From an uncultured Bacteroidales bacterium (GTDB lineage Bacteria; Bacteroidota; Bacteroidia; Bacteroidales; UBA932): 10,388 bases of DNA. The stretch is from positions 1 through 10,388 of the forward strand of contig CAMOIZ010000034.1 of assembly GCA_946616385.1 (NCBI GenBank), in the 5' to 3' direction. The notes beneath the pieces are model-generated. The model was not told the DNA's origin and made no database searches. It worked only from the letters and a program-made list of their open reading frames with translations. Positions 1 to 5,935 of the stretch are shown one piece after another; position 1 is the first letter of the stretch, and each line of letters starts with the position of its first letter. A program made the translations under genes and the position numbers.

Positions 1-947
1 ACAATTCCAACCTGATCGACATAAACTCCGGTTCCGGCCTTGTGGCGGAAACAGTCGCGCCGGCAGAAAAACCGGCTGAAATCCGCCCGGAGCCTGCGAA
101 AACTGTTGCACCGGCAGAAAAACCGGCTGAAATCCGCCCGGAGCCTGCGAAAACTGTCGTGCCGGCAGAAAAACCGGCCGAAATCCGCCCGGAGCCTGCG
201 AAAACTGTCGCACCGGCAGAAAAACCGGCTGAAACCCGCCCGGAGCCTGCGAAAACCGTTGTGCCGGCAGAAAAAACGGCCGATCCTTTTGCTGCCATGG
301 AATACGAAGACGCCCTCAAGGCAGGAAAGGGCCGCAACGCGCTTTCCCTTCTCCTTAAAGGCGGAACCGCCGGGAATAACGCTTCTGCGGGCAAACTGGC
401 TCAGGCCGCTCCCGGCTCATATACCCAGAGCGGAATTTCGGAGACCAGCAAGTCTTCTTTCGGAATTCCGTTTGAAATCGGGCTCGGCGCAAGACTTCAG
501 CTTACCGACAGGATCGCATTGGGCGCAGGTATCGACTATTCGCTTCTGACCCGCTCTTTCAGCGGCATCTTCACTCAAGGGCTCTCTGTCACACCTGGTG
601 ATTTCAATCATACCATTCAGTATATCGGAATTCCTGTCGACCTCTTCGTGGACCTTGTGCGTAAAGACGATTTCACCATCTATACGAACGTAGGCGCCGA
701 GGCCGAGTATGCGATCTCCAACAAGTATCGCCTTCTTGGCACCGATACAGTCGTCAGCGGCAACGTGAAAGGTCTCCAATGGTCGGTAGGAGCAGGTCTC
801 GGAGTGGACTTCCATCTCGGATCGAAAGTCGGCCTTTTTGCCGAACCGATGATCAAATATTATTTCGACTGCGGCCAGCCTAAGAGCATCCGCACCGACA
901 AGCCCCTTCAGATGACCCTGCGTGCAGGCTTGCGATTTGAGCTTTAG
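1..947 (+). CDS. Outer-membrane beta-barrel protein with Pro/Glu/Lys repeat spacer (5' end outside window)
   Basis: The reading frame is open from base 3 to the TAG at 945-947, so the gene starts upstream of the window; 314 residues are visible. Visible residues 16-93 are a 17-residue repeat rich in Pro, Glu, Lys and Ala. Residues about 153-314 look like a small outer-membrane beta-barrel: alternating hydrophobic strands with glycines and aromatics (EIGLGARLQL, IQYIGIPVDLF, GLFAEPMIKYYF), ending in LRAGLRFEL with a Phe near the C-terminus, as is usual for barrel insertion. The segments IQYIGIP and EPMIKYYF resemble, from memory, a Bacteroidota family in which a cytoplasmic, anti-sigma-like N-terminus and one membrane helix precede a C-terminal barrel. 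If so, the repeats would be the periplasmic spacer. The N-terminal part is not visible, so this is inference. A GTG at 42 is in frame but lies inside an ongoing frame and is unlikely to be the start. Confidence 0.8.
   Translation, partial: NSNLIDINSGSGLVAETVAPAEKPAEIRPEPAKTVAPAEKPAEIRPEPAKTVVPAEKPAEIRPEPAKTVAPAEKPAETRPEPAKTVVPAEKTADPFAAMEYEDALKAGKGRNALSLLLKGGTAGNNASAGKLAQAAPGSYTQSGISETSKSSFGIPFEIGLGARLQLTDRIALGAGIDYSLLTRSFSGIFTQGLSVTPGDFNHTIQYIGIPVDLFVDLVRKDDFTIYTNVGAEAEYAISNKYRLLGTDTVVSGNVKGLQWSVGAGLGVDFHLGSKVGLFAEPMIKYYFDCGQPKSIRTDKPLQMTLRAGLRFEL
48..281 (+). repeat. In-frame tandem repeat, 51-bp unit, about 4.6 copies
   Basis: Units are at 48-98, 99-149, 150-200, 201-251 and a partial one at 252-281. 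The 17-residue unit reads KTVAPAEKPAEIRPEPA. Copies differ only at Glu/Lys in position 1, Ala/Val in position 4, Ile/Thr in position 12, a few silent changes, and a Pro-to-Thr change in the partial last unit. The 51-bp unit keeps the frame, so gain or loss of copies would change spacer length without breaking the protein. The near-identity at DNA level suggests recent duplication or ongoing homogenisation. Confidence 0.95.
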
Positions 948-998
948 CAACAGATATACAAGCACTTACCTATAGTCAAACAATTATTTTGGTTTTTA

Positions 999-1032
999 CC
1001 CCCGGGTTTTACTCCCGGGGGTTTTCTTTTTT
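999..1032 (+). terminator. Rho-independent terminator after the barrel gene
   Basis: A perfect 8-bp GC stem, CCCCCGGG (999-1006) and CCCGGGGG (1014-1021), encloses a 7-base loop and is followed by TTTTCTTTTTT (1022-1032). It lies 52 bases after the stop at 947. The T tract is on the plus strand only, so it acts for plus-strand transcription and separates the barrel gene from the lipoprotein gene. Confidence 0.92.
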
Positions 1033-1036
1033 CGCA

Positions 1037-1044
1037 TAGATTTG
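1037..1044 (+). promoter_or_regulatory. Candidate Bacteroidota -7 box for the lipoprotein gene
   Basis: TAGATTTG matches the Bacteroidota -7 consensus TAnnTTTG, 18 bases before the ATG at 1063 and just after the terminator. No clear -33 TTTG is seen at the usual spacing; that region is taken up by the terminator stem. Confidence 0.5.
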
Positions 1045-1062
1045 TGAGAAAAGACAAAGATC

Positions 1063-2304
1063 ATGAAGGGTTTGCATATATTGATTCTCGGATTCGTCCT
1101 CCTGCAGTCTTGCGAGAAATATCCGCTGGCCCGCGTCTATCGGGTTCAGGTACTTGCCGGAAACACTCGCCACGATGGCGTAAGGGACACCACCGTCCAT
1201 ACCGAAGACGAGCCCTTTGCGAGGGTTCAGGATAAGGCCGTCTATGTGTCGGCGGTGAGTGTGCCCCAAACATACAACTGGCGGCGCGACACTTCCTATG
1301 GCGGGGTGACCTGCGAATTGCTTCTGTTCAAGAACGGAGACTTGGTCCAGTCGTTCAAAACCGGCGAGTCGGCGTGCATCAGCGCGGCCGCGCAGACGCA
1401 CCATTTGCTTGGCGGACATCTGTATACCGAATACATAAACGGGCAGGAAACCGTAATCTGCCGCGACGGAATTGAGATCATCCGATACACCGGCAGAGAG
1501 ATACTGCGCGGGCTCCTGGTTGCGGAAGACGGCGTGTATACTTTGGGTCTTGACAGAGACGAGGGAGGGTTCGCTTACAGGAAGGATGGAGGGGTACTGA
1601 TCAGACAGAACAACTGCACGGTTTTCGGCGACTTCAACGATCCAGCCTGCGGCAGCACCGGAGCTCTTTATTATAACGACGGAAGCATTTTCTTCTGCTT
1701 CAGGACCGCAAGCGCCTGCTACTACGTGCGTGATTCCCAGCTGAATCAGGCGTCGTCGCCCGTCGGGGCGGCGCGTCTTCTGGACTTCCGCGTCTTCGGG
1801 CGCGACCTGTACTTCGTGGCCGACTATATGAATACCAAGATAGTTTACGCACCCAAGCGTAATTACATCCTTCCTGCATTGTTCCCATGGACCGACGCAA
1901 GCCTGCTATGCATGAATGGTGAAGTATGGGTGATAGCCGGTTCTTCCGGGTCGGGCGGAACTCTTTGCTGCAGAATAGAAGATCTACCGTCTGCAGGAAC
2001 CGGCGCCGTGTTTCCCGGGAGCGACAATTTCATCTACCCCCTGGAAAAATCGACGTACGCCGTCGGCTACAGCAAGGGAAATCTGCGCGTGCAGGACTCC
2101 GGCGGACAGATTCTTTTCGCCCGCGATTCTTCATATTATTTCGGGAGGGCCTGCGCGGCGGGTGCCGGGAGAGATTTCTATGTGTTGGTAACACCAAGAG
2201 AAGAAGGCTCTCCACCATTTGTCTGGCACGGCGGAAAACGGGATGTTTACGACATCAACGGATATCTGACAGCAATAGAAGTGGAAATCAGTCTTCCCAG
2301 CTGA
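1063..2304 (+). CDS. Putative lipoprotein of unknown function, possibly a beta-propeller
   Basis: 413 residues from ATG 1063. The N-terminus is a lipoprotein signal: Lys-2, a hydrophobic stretch (residues 4-14) and a lipobox LQSC with Cys-17 as the expected lipidated residue, followed by Glu-Lys. Mature protein is therefore expected on the inner or outer membrane; surface export is possible but the residues after Cys are not a strong export signal. The rest has no motif I can name. It is rich in short beta-type segments with repeated glycine turns and aromatic endings (for example GRDLYFVADYMN, NGEVWVIAGS, GRDFYVLVTPR), which could be blades of a propeller; this is inference. Twelve cysteines including the lipid-bearing one is high for an exported protein. 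The 3' end overlaps the 3' end of tsaE on the other strand by 17 bases. The gene follows a strong terminator, so it is probably transcribed on its own. Confidence 0.85.
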   Translation: MKGLHILILGFVLLQSCEKYPLARVYRVQVLAGNTRHDGVRDTTVHTEDEPFARVQDKAVYVSAVSVPQTYNWRRDTSYGGVTCELLLFKNGDLVQSFKTGESACISAAAQTHHLLGGHLYTEYINGQETVICRDGIEIIRYTGREILRGLLVAEDGVYTLGLDRDEGGFAYRKDGGVLIRQNNCTVFGDFNDPACGSTGALYYNDGSIFFCFRTASACYYVRDSQLNQASSPVGAARLLDFRVFGRDLYFVADYMNTKIVYAPKRNYILPALFPWTDASLLCMNGEVWVIAGSSGSGGTLCCRIEDLPSAGTGAVFPGSDNFIYPLEKSTYAVGYSKGNLRVQDSGGQILFARDSSYYFGRACAAGAGRDFYVLVTPREEGSPPFVWHGGKRDVYDINGYLTAIEVEISLPS

Positions 2305-2713
2305 CAACGCGGGATTCGTCCGGACGAACTTCTATGCTCACCTTCAGTGTCTCTTCCGGGAGCAGCTCCTCTATGTTTTCCGGCCATTCCATGATGCAGG
2401 TGCAGCCGCTGTCCATATACTCATAGAAACCTATGTCGAGGGCTTCCGAAGGCTTGGTGATGCGGTAGAAATCGAAGTGGAACAAGGGCTCTCCAGAAGC
2501 TGTGCGATACTCGTTGACTATGGCGAATGTGGGCGATGACACTGCGTCTGCGTTCACTCCCAAAGCCCTGCAGATCGCCGTGGTGAAAGTGGTTTTTCCG
2601 GCTCCCATCGGGGCGTAGAACGCAATTATGCGACCCGTGCCGACCTGTTTCAGGAATTCCTGCGCCGCACGGTCGATCTCCGAAAGATTATTAATGACAA
2701 GACTGTGTTTCAT
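2288..2713 (-). CDS. tsaE: TsaE, ATPase for tRNA t6A37 biosynthesis
   Basis: 141 residues, the usual size for TsaE (YjeE). It binds and hydrolyses ATP and supports the TsaB-TsaD complex that puts the threonylcarbamoyl group on A37 of tRNAs reading ANN codons, in the cytoplasm. Seen in the sequence: P-loop APMGAGKTTF at residues 34-43 with Lys-40 and Thr-41, the TsaE-specific SPTFAIVNEY at 59-68, HFDFYR at 78-83 with Asp-80, and MEWPE at 107-111 with Glu-108. The start is the ATG at 2713-2711; a TTG three codons upstream lies partly in the promoter box and is not needed. It is divergent from comM with only 29 bases between start codons, and its end overlaps the lipoprotein gene by 17 bases. 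tsaB and tsaD are not in the window, which is normal. The ATG lies 6 bases after a TAnnTTTG box, implying an mRNA with almost no leader. Confidence 0.95.
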   Translation of the reverse strand: MKHSLVINNLSEIDRAAQEFLKQVGTGRIIAFYAPMGAGKTTFTTAICRALGVNADAVSSPTFAIVNEYRTASGEPLFHFDFYRITKPSEALDIGFYEYMDSGCTCIMEWPENIEELLPEETLKVSIEVRPDESRVVSWED

Positions 2714-2719
2714 CGCAGG

Positions 2720-2727
2720 CAAAGATA
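2720..2727 (-). promoter_or_regulatory. Candidate -7 box of tsaE
   Basis: TATCTTTG on the minus strand fits TAnnTTTG exactly and sits 6 bases before the tsaE ATG (2713). It lies inside the 29-base gap shared with comM. No matching -33 TTTG is visible. Confidence 0.6.
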
Positions 2728-2742
2728 CAAATAAATAGGATT

Positions 2743-4296
2743 ATGTTGATAAATATTGTGGGTGGCAAGTGCATCGGGATCGATGCGGTGCCCGTTGTGG
2801 TCGAAGTGAAGATCGACAGAGGTATAGGAATACATCTTGTGGGATTGGCGGATGCGGCCGTCAAGGAAAGTCTGCTGCGCACAGTGACCGCCTTGCAGTC
2901 GATGGACTTCCACATACCTGGCAAGAAGATAGTGATCAACCTCGCTCCTGCAGATCTTCACAAGAACGGCAGCGGCTACGACCTGCCGATCGCTCTGGGG
3001 ATAGTTGCCGCTTCCGGGCAGAGGGATCTGCAGCGTATAGGTCAGTATCTAATAATGGGAGAACTAGGTCTCGACGGGTCTGTACGTCCTATTCCGGGGG
3101 CTCTGCCCTACGCAGAGATGGCCGTCGGCATGGGCCTTCGGGGATGCATACTTCCTGCCGGATCCGCTCTGGAAGCCGTCGAGTTCAGGCAGGCGGAAAT
3201 CTATGGAGTGGACAATCTCTCCCAGGTCATCTCGATTCTTGAAGGAGAAGATCGTGAAGACCTGCTGATCTGGAACAGGGACCTTTATACGGGCAGGGAG
3301 GAATCGGGCGATGAGCTTGCCGGGTATATGGACTTTTCGGAGATAATCGGGCAGGAGGCCGCCAAGCGGGCTGCGGAGGTCGCTGTGTCCGGCGGGCACA
3401 ATCTTCTTCTCATAGGCCCTCCCGGCGGAGGTAAGAGCTCGATTGCCAAGGCTGTCACCGGGATACTTCCTCCCATGACGCTGGAAGAGTCGCTGGTTAC
3501 CAGCAAGATATACTCGGTGTCCGGAACCATATCCCGCGATGCCGGCCTGATCCGCCGCAGACCTTTCAGGGCTCCGCACTACAGCGCATCGCTTGCCGCC
3601 ATCATAGGCGGTGGAAACGGAGGCAACATCGTGCCCGGGGAGATATCGCTCGCACATAACGGAGTGCTGTTTGCCGATGAGTTTGCGCAGATGCCCAAAT
3701 CGGTGGTAGAGGCGCTTCGGGCGCCGATGGAAGACAGGAAAGTGGTGGTATCGCGCCTCCGAGGAAAGGTGGAATATCCGGCCTCATTCATGCTGATTGC
3801 AGCGACCAACCCGTGCCCCTGCGGATATTATGGCGACGGCGACCGTTGCACCTGCACCGTAGGGCAGCGTGTGGGATATCTCAGCCGTCTTTCCGGGCCG
3901 ATTCTCGACCGTATCGATCTGCATGTTTGGATGAATCCCGTGGATACCCGCAGGCTCATCGACCGTCCGAAAGCAGAAAGCAGCGCCGCAGTTGCCGCTA
4001 GGGTGTCCGAGGCCAGGAAACTGCAGGCTGAACGCTTCCGTTCAGAAGGGATCAGTACGAATGCCGAAATGAGCAACGCGCAGATGGAAAAGTTCTGCCC
4101 TCTTTCGGACGAGTGCAAATCGTTGCTGGGCAATATTATAGACAGGCTTGGTCTCTCTGCCAGGGCATATTCCCGCATCGTGCGCATCGCCCGCACCATC
4201 GCCGACCTTTCAGGAGTGGCCGACATACAGCCCGCGCACATTTCCGAAGCGGCAGGCTACCGCTTCCTCGACCGTCGCAATTTCGGGGAATTGTAA
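2743..4296 (+). CDS. comM: YifB/ComM-family Mg-chelatase-like AAA+ ATPase
   Basis: 517 residues, the full length of the family (about 500-515). Domains in order: N-terminal ChlI-type domain (about 1-170; LVGLADAAVKES, INLAPADLHKNGSGYDLPIA), AAA+ Mg-chelatase core (about 195-400) and C-terminal Mg_chelatase_C domain (about 420-510; LSARAYSRIVRIARTIADL). Walker A is GPPGGGKS at 225-232 and Walker B is GVLFADE at 307-313 with Asp-312 and Glu-313. A cysteine cluster CPCGYYGDGDRCTC at 358-371 is typical of the family. In naturally transformable bacteria ComM is a hexameric helicase promoting branch migration during DNA integration; in other bacteria the role is unclear, so the function here is inferred. 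The ATG at 2743 matches the family N-terminus (MLINIVGGKCIGID). I see no good plus-strand promoter in the 29-base gap before it. It converges on the next gene with 8 bases between stops. Confidence 0.95.
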   Translation: MLINIVGGKCIGIDAVPVVVEVKIDRGIGIHLVGLADAAVKESLLRTVTALQSMDFHIPGKKIVINLAPADLHKNGSGYDLPIALGIVAASGQRDLQRIGQYLIMGELGLDGSVRPIPGALPYAEMAVGMGLRGCILPAGSALEAVEFRQAEIYGVDNLSQVISILEGEDREDLLIWNRDLYTGREESGDELAGYMDFSEIIGQEAAKRAAEVAVSGGHNLLLIGPPGGGKSSIAKAVTGILPPMTLEESLVTSKIYSVSGTISRDAGLIRRRPFRAPHYSASLAAIIGGGNGGNIVPGEISLAHNGVLFADEFAQMPKSVVEALRAPMEDRKVVVSRLRGKVEYPASFMLIAATNPCPCGYYGDGDRCTCTVGQRVGYLSRLSGPILDRIDLHVWMNPVDTRRLIDRPKAESSAAVAARVSEARKLQAERFRSEGISTNAEMSNAQMEKFCPLSDECKSLLGNIIDRLGLSARAYSRIVRIARTIADLSGVADIQPAHISEAAGYRFLDRRNFGEL

Positions 4297-4304
4297 ATAT
4301 AGTT

Positions 4305-4781
4305 CTATTTTGCAAGCGAAATCGCTCCGAAGACCCCCAGGGATGCGATCAGCATGATGAAGCCGGCGAGAAGTACGCCCAGCATTACGTAAAGCACGCT
4401 TTTCTTGAAGTCCATGTTCAGGAAGCTTGCCGCCAGGGTGCCTGTCCAGGCGCCTGTGCCAGGCAGCGGGATTCCAACGAACAGAAGAAGAGCCACATAA
4501 AGGCCCCTTCCGGCCTTTGCTTCCAGTTTGCGGCCACCTTTCTCGCCTTTCTCCAGGCACCAGCGGAAAAATCCGCCTATGTATTTCTTGTCTTTGCCCC
4601 ATTCCAGCACCTTGCGGGCGAAGAGGAAGATGAAAGGCACTGGAATCATGTTTCCGATTACCGCCAGGATAAGCGATGGCAGCAGGGGAAGCTCAAAGCC
4701 CACTGCATAAGGAATCGCTCCGCGGAGTTCAATCAGCGGAACCATTGAAATAATAAAAACTATGATGTATTTTTTGAGCAT
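4305..4781 (-). CDS. Small multidrug export family membrane protein (COG2426/PF06695 type)
   Basis: 158 residues from the ATG at 4781-4779. The frame can be extended by nine codons, but that would run into the tRNA-Arg gene, so the internal ATG is chosen; it gives a family-like start MLKKYIIVF. Conserved features are VPLIELRGAIP at residues 14-24 and GIPLPGTGAWTG at 103-114, both typical of the PF06695 family. Hydrophobic segments at about 5-24, 33-54, 94-118 and 131-155 suggest three or four membrane spans plus a re-entrant loop, with a basic loop (56-93) probably in the cytoplasm. Despite the family name, the transported substrate is not established, and a role in drug export should not be assumed. 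The gene begins 2 bases downstream of the tRNA 3' end and has no promoter of its own that I can see, so it is probably co-transcribed with the tRNA. It ends 8 bases from the comM stop, tail to tail. Confidence 0.88.
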   Translation of the reverse strand: MLKKYIIVFIISMVPLIELRGAIPYAVGFELPLLPSLILAVIGNMIPVPFIFLFARKVLEWGKDKKYIGGFFRWCLEKGEKGGRKLEAKAGRGLYVALLLFVGIPLPGTGAWTGTLAASFLNMDFKKSVLYVMLGVLLAGFIMLIASLGVFGAISLAK

Positions 4782-4783
4782 CG

Positions 4784-4857
4784 TGATCCCGTTGGGATTC
4801 GAACCCAAGACCCACAGCTTAGAAGGCTGTTGCTCTATCCAACTGAGCTACGGGACC
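4784..4857 (-). tRNA. tRNA-Arg, anticodon TCT
   Basis: 74 bases fold into a complete cloverleaf: acceptor GGTCCCG with CGGGATC (one G-T pair), D arm GCTC/GAGC, anticodon stem ACAGC/GCTGT with loop CTTCTAA, T arm TTGGG-TTCGAAT-CCCAA, and discriminator A at 4784. The anticodon TCT is at 4821-4823 (minus strand), reading AGA. CCA is not encoded; the bases after the discriminator are CG and then the ATG of the next gene. A TAnnTTTG box lies 10 bases upstream. Confidence 0.97.
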
Positions 4858-4867
4858 AGAAAGGCTG

Positions 4868-4875
4868 CAAATATA
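4868..4875 (-). promoter_or_regulatory. Candidate -7 box of tRNA-Arg (and the downstream membrane gene)
   Basis: TATATTTG on the minus strand fits TAnnTTTG. It directly abuts the TAG stop of the upstream flippase-like gene (4876-4878) and lies 10 bases before the tRNA 5' end (4857). The 11-mer TATATTTGCAG (4865-4875) is identical to the one before folD. Confidence 0.65.
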
Positions 4876-5871
4876 CTAATTTTTTCTGGAAGCATTGCCA
4901 TTCCCCAGAATGACGATGCGCATAACGTAAGACCAGACGCCGAGTACTATCACGAGCACGGCATGCAGTTCATGGCAGAGTGTCGCGAACAGAAGACCGA
5001 TCTCCTCGGTGGTGCCGTAGAGGCCCATGAGCGAGACCTTCAGCAGATAATGATAAGCTCCGATCCCTCCGGGAACCGGTACAAGGGAGGCGACATTCCC
5101 GAGCGAAGCCACGAACAGGCCGTCGGCAAGGATCGCTCCCGACAGGTCGGGGATGGACTTCAGCACAAAGAAGCTCATCAGCATGTACATCACCCAGATC
5201 ATTACGGAATACACGAGGAAGAGCACTTTGTTCTTGATAAGGGCGAAAGTCTTGAATCCTATCAGGAAGCCCTCCAGCATGTCGTTGAGCTTGCCGAAGA
5301 ACTTGCTGCGGTCGCGCAACTTGCGAACCAGTACTATTGAGATTACGGCCAGAGCCAGTAGCGCTCCCAGCCCCCAGAGTATGATTGCATGCGATTGCAG
5401 GGGGTGCCAGATATTGTCGACGAAGAATCCTCCGAAGCGCCCCCATGCGAAAACCAGGGAGATAACGAACATCAGCACTATTGCAAGGATGTCCCACGCC
5501 CGTTCCATGATAACGGTGCCGAATATCGTCTCATAGGGAAGTTTTGCCGTCGTGAGCAGCGCGGTGCGGATAAGGTCTCCCGAACCGGGAAGAGCGATGC
5601 TCGCCATGCCTCCGATGTTGTTCGCATCCCAGACGCGGCCATAGTGTATGCTGTTGTCGAGAGGGTGCACGAGCTGGGTCCAGCGCAGGGCGCGGAAAAC
5701 CAGAGCAAGGTAACCTGCTATGCAGAAGAGAACGATCCATCCCCAGCGTGTCGCCTTCAGGCCGATGAAGAATTCATGCCAGTTTATGCCGCGGAAGGCA
5801 AGGTAAACCAGCACTCCTGCCAGCCCGAACGACAGCATATACTTAAGGATATTGAGAAGGTTTTTCTTCAC
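4876..5871 (-). CDS. Flippase-like / UPF0104 integral membrane protein (lysylphosphatidylglycerol synthase TM-type domain)
   Basis: 331 residues from GTG 5871-5869, giving the start MKKNLLNILKYMLSF. It is largely hydrophobic with about seven to eight predicted membrane spans (first at about 12-26). FRALRWTQLV at residues 59-68 and the glycine/proline-rich SLVPVPGGIGAYHYL near the C-terminus fit the PF03706 family, which corresponds to the membrane domain of MprF without its catalytic synthase part. Members are often called flippase-like; the substrate is unknown here, and lipid or glycan-lipid movement across the inner membrane is only a family-level guess. A TTG three codons upstream overlaps the promoter box and is less likely; an ATG at codon 12 is an alternative start. 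It is divergent from the PfkB kinase, with 64 bases between starts. Its stop is immediately followed by the promoter of the tRNA. Confidence 0.87.
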   Translation of the reverse strand: MKKNLLNILKYMLSFGLAGVLVYLAFRGINWHEFFIGLKATRWGWIVLFCIAGYLALVFRALRWTQLVHPLDNSIHYGRVWDANNIGGMASIALPGSGDLIRTALLTTAKLPYETIFGTVIMERAWDILAIVLMFVISLVFAWGRFGGFFVDNIWHPLQSHAIILWGLGALLALAVISIVLVRKLRDRSKFFGKLNDMLEGFLIGFKTFALIKNKVLFLVYSVMIWVMYMLMSFFVLKSIPDLSGAILADGLFVASLGNVASLVPVPGGIGAYHYLLKVSLMGLYGTTEEIGLLFATLCHELHAVLVIVLGVWSYVMRIVILGNGNASRKN

Positions 5872-5877
5872 TGGGTG

Positions 5878-5885
5878 CAAAGTTA
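5878..5885 (-). promoter_or_regulatory. Candidate -7 box of the flippase-like gene
   Basis: TAACTTTG on the minus strand matches TAnnTTTG, 6 bases before the chosen GTG start (5871). With transcription starting a few bases after the box, the mRNA would be leaderless or nearly so if GTG is used, or have a leader of roughly 35 bases if the ATG at 5838 is used. Confidence 0.6.
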
Positions 5886-5898
5886 GTGAATATCCCGA

Positions 5899-5916
5899 TA
5901 TTTTTGATTATTTTTG
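5899..5916 (+). promoter_or_regulatory. Two tandem candidate -7 boxes of the PfkB kinase gene
   Basis: TATTTTTG occurs twice, at 5899-5906 and 5909-5916, both matching TAnnTTTG and offset by 10 bases. They lie 29 and 19 bases before the ATG at 5936. The minus-strand box of the neighbouring gene is 13 bases away, so the two directions share the same short region. No clear -33 element is seen. Confidence 0.5.
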
Positions 5917-5935
5917 TTACTCAATAGGTCGCTTT

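Noticed and set aside
48..281. Regular repeats that could suggest a CRISPR array
   Set aside because: Units are directly adjacent without spacers, are 51 bp and in frame, and code for a Pro/Glu/Lys spacer.
40..549. A 169-codon frame rich in Arg/Lys repeats over the start of the barrel gene
   Set aside because: It is the shifted reading of the 51-bp repeat; the other frame is open from the window edge and encodes a sensible barrel.
948..998. Possible promoter or small gene in the stretch between the barrel gene and its terminator
   Set aside because: The closest match to TAnnTTTG is one base short (TATTTTG), and there is no reading frame of note; it is read as a 3' untranslated region.
4305..4808. 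Longer N-terminus (nine extra codons) for the small multidrug export protein
   Set aside because: It would start inside the tRNA-Arg gene; the family-like N-terminus begins at the internal ATG at 4781.
5852..5935. Longer N-terminus (28 extra codons) for the PfkB kinase
   Set aside because: The extension overlaps the divergent gene and both promoters and does not resemble the family, which starts near MKSILGIGN.
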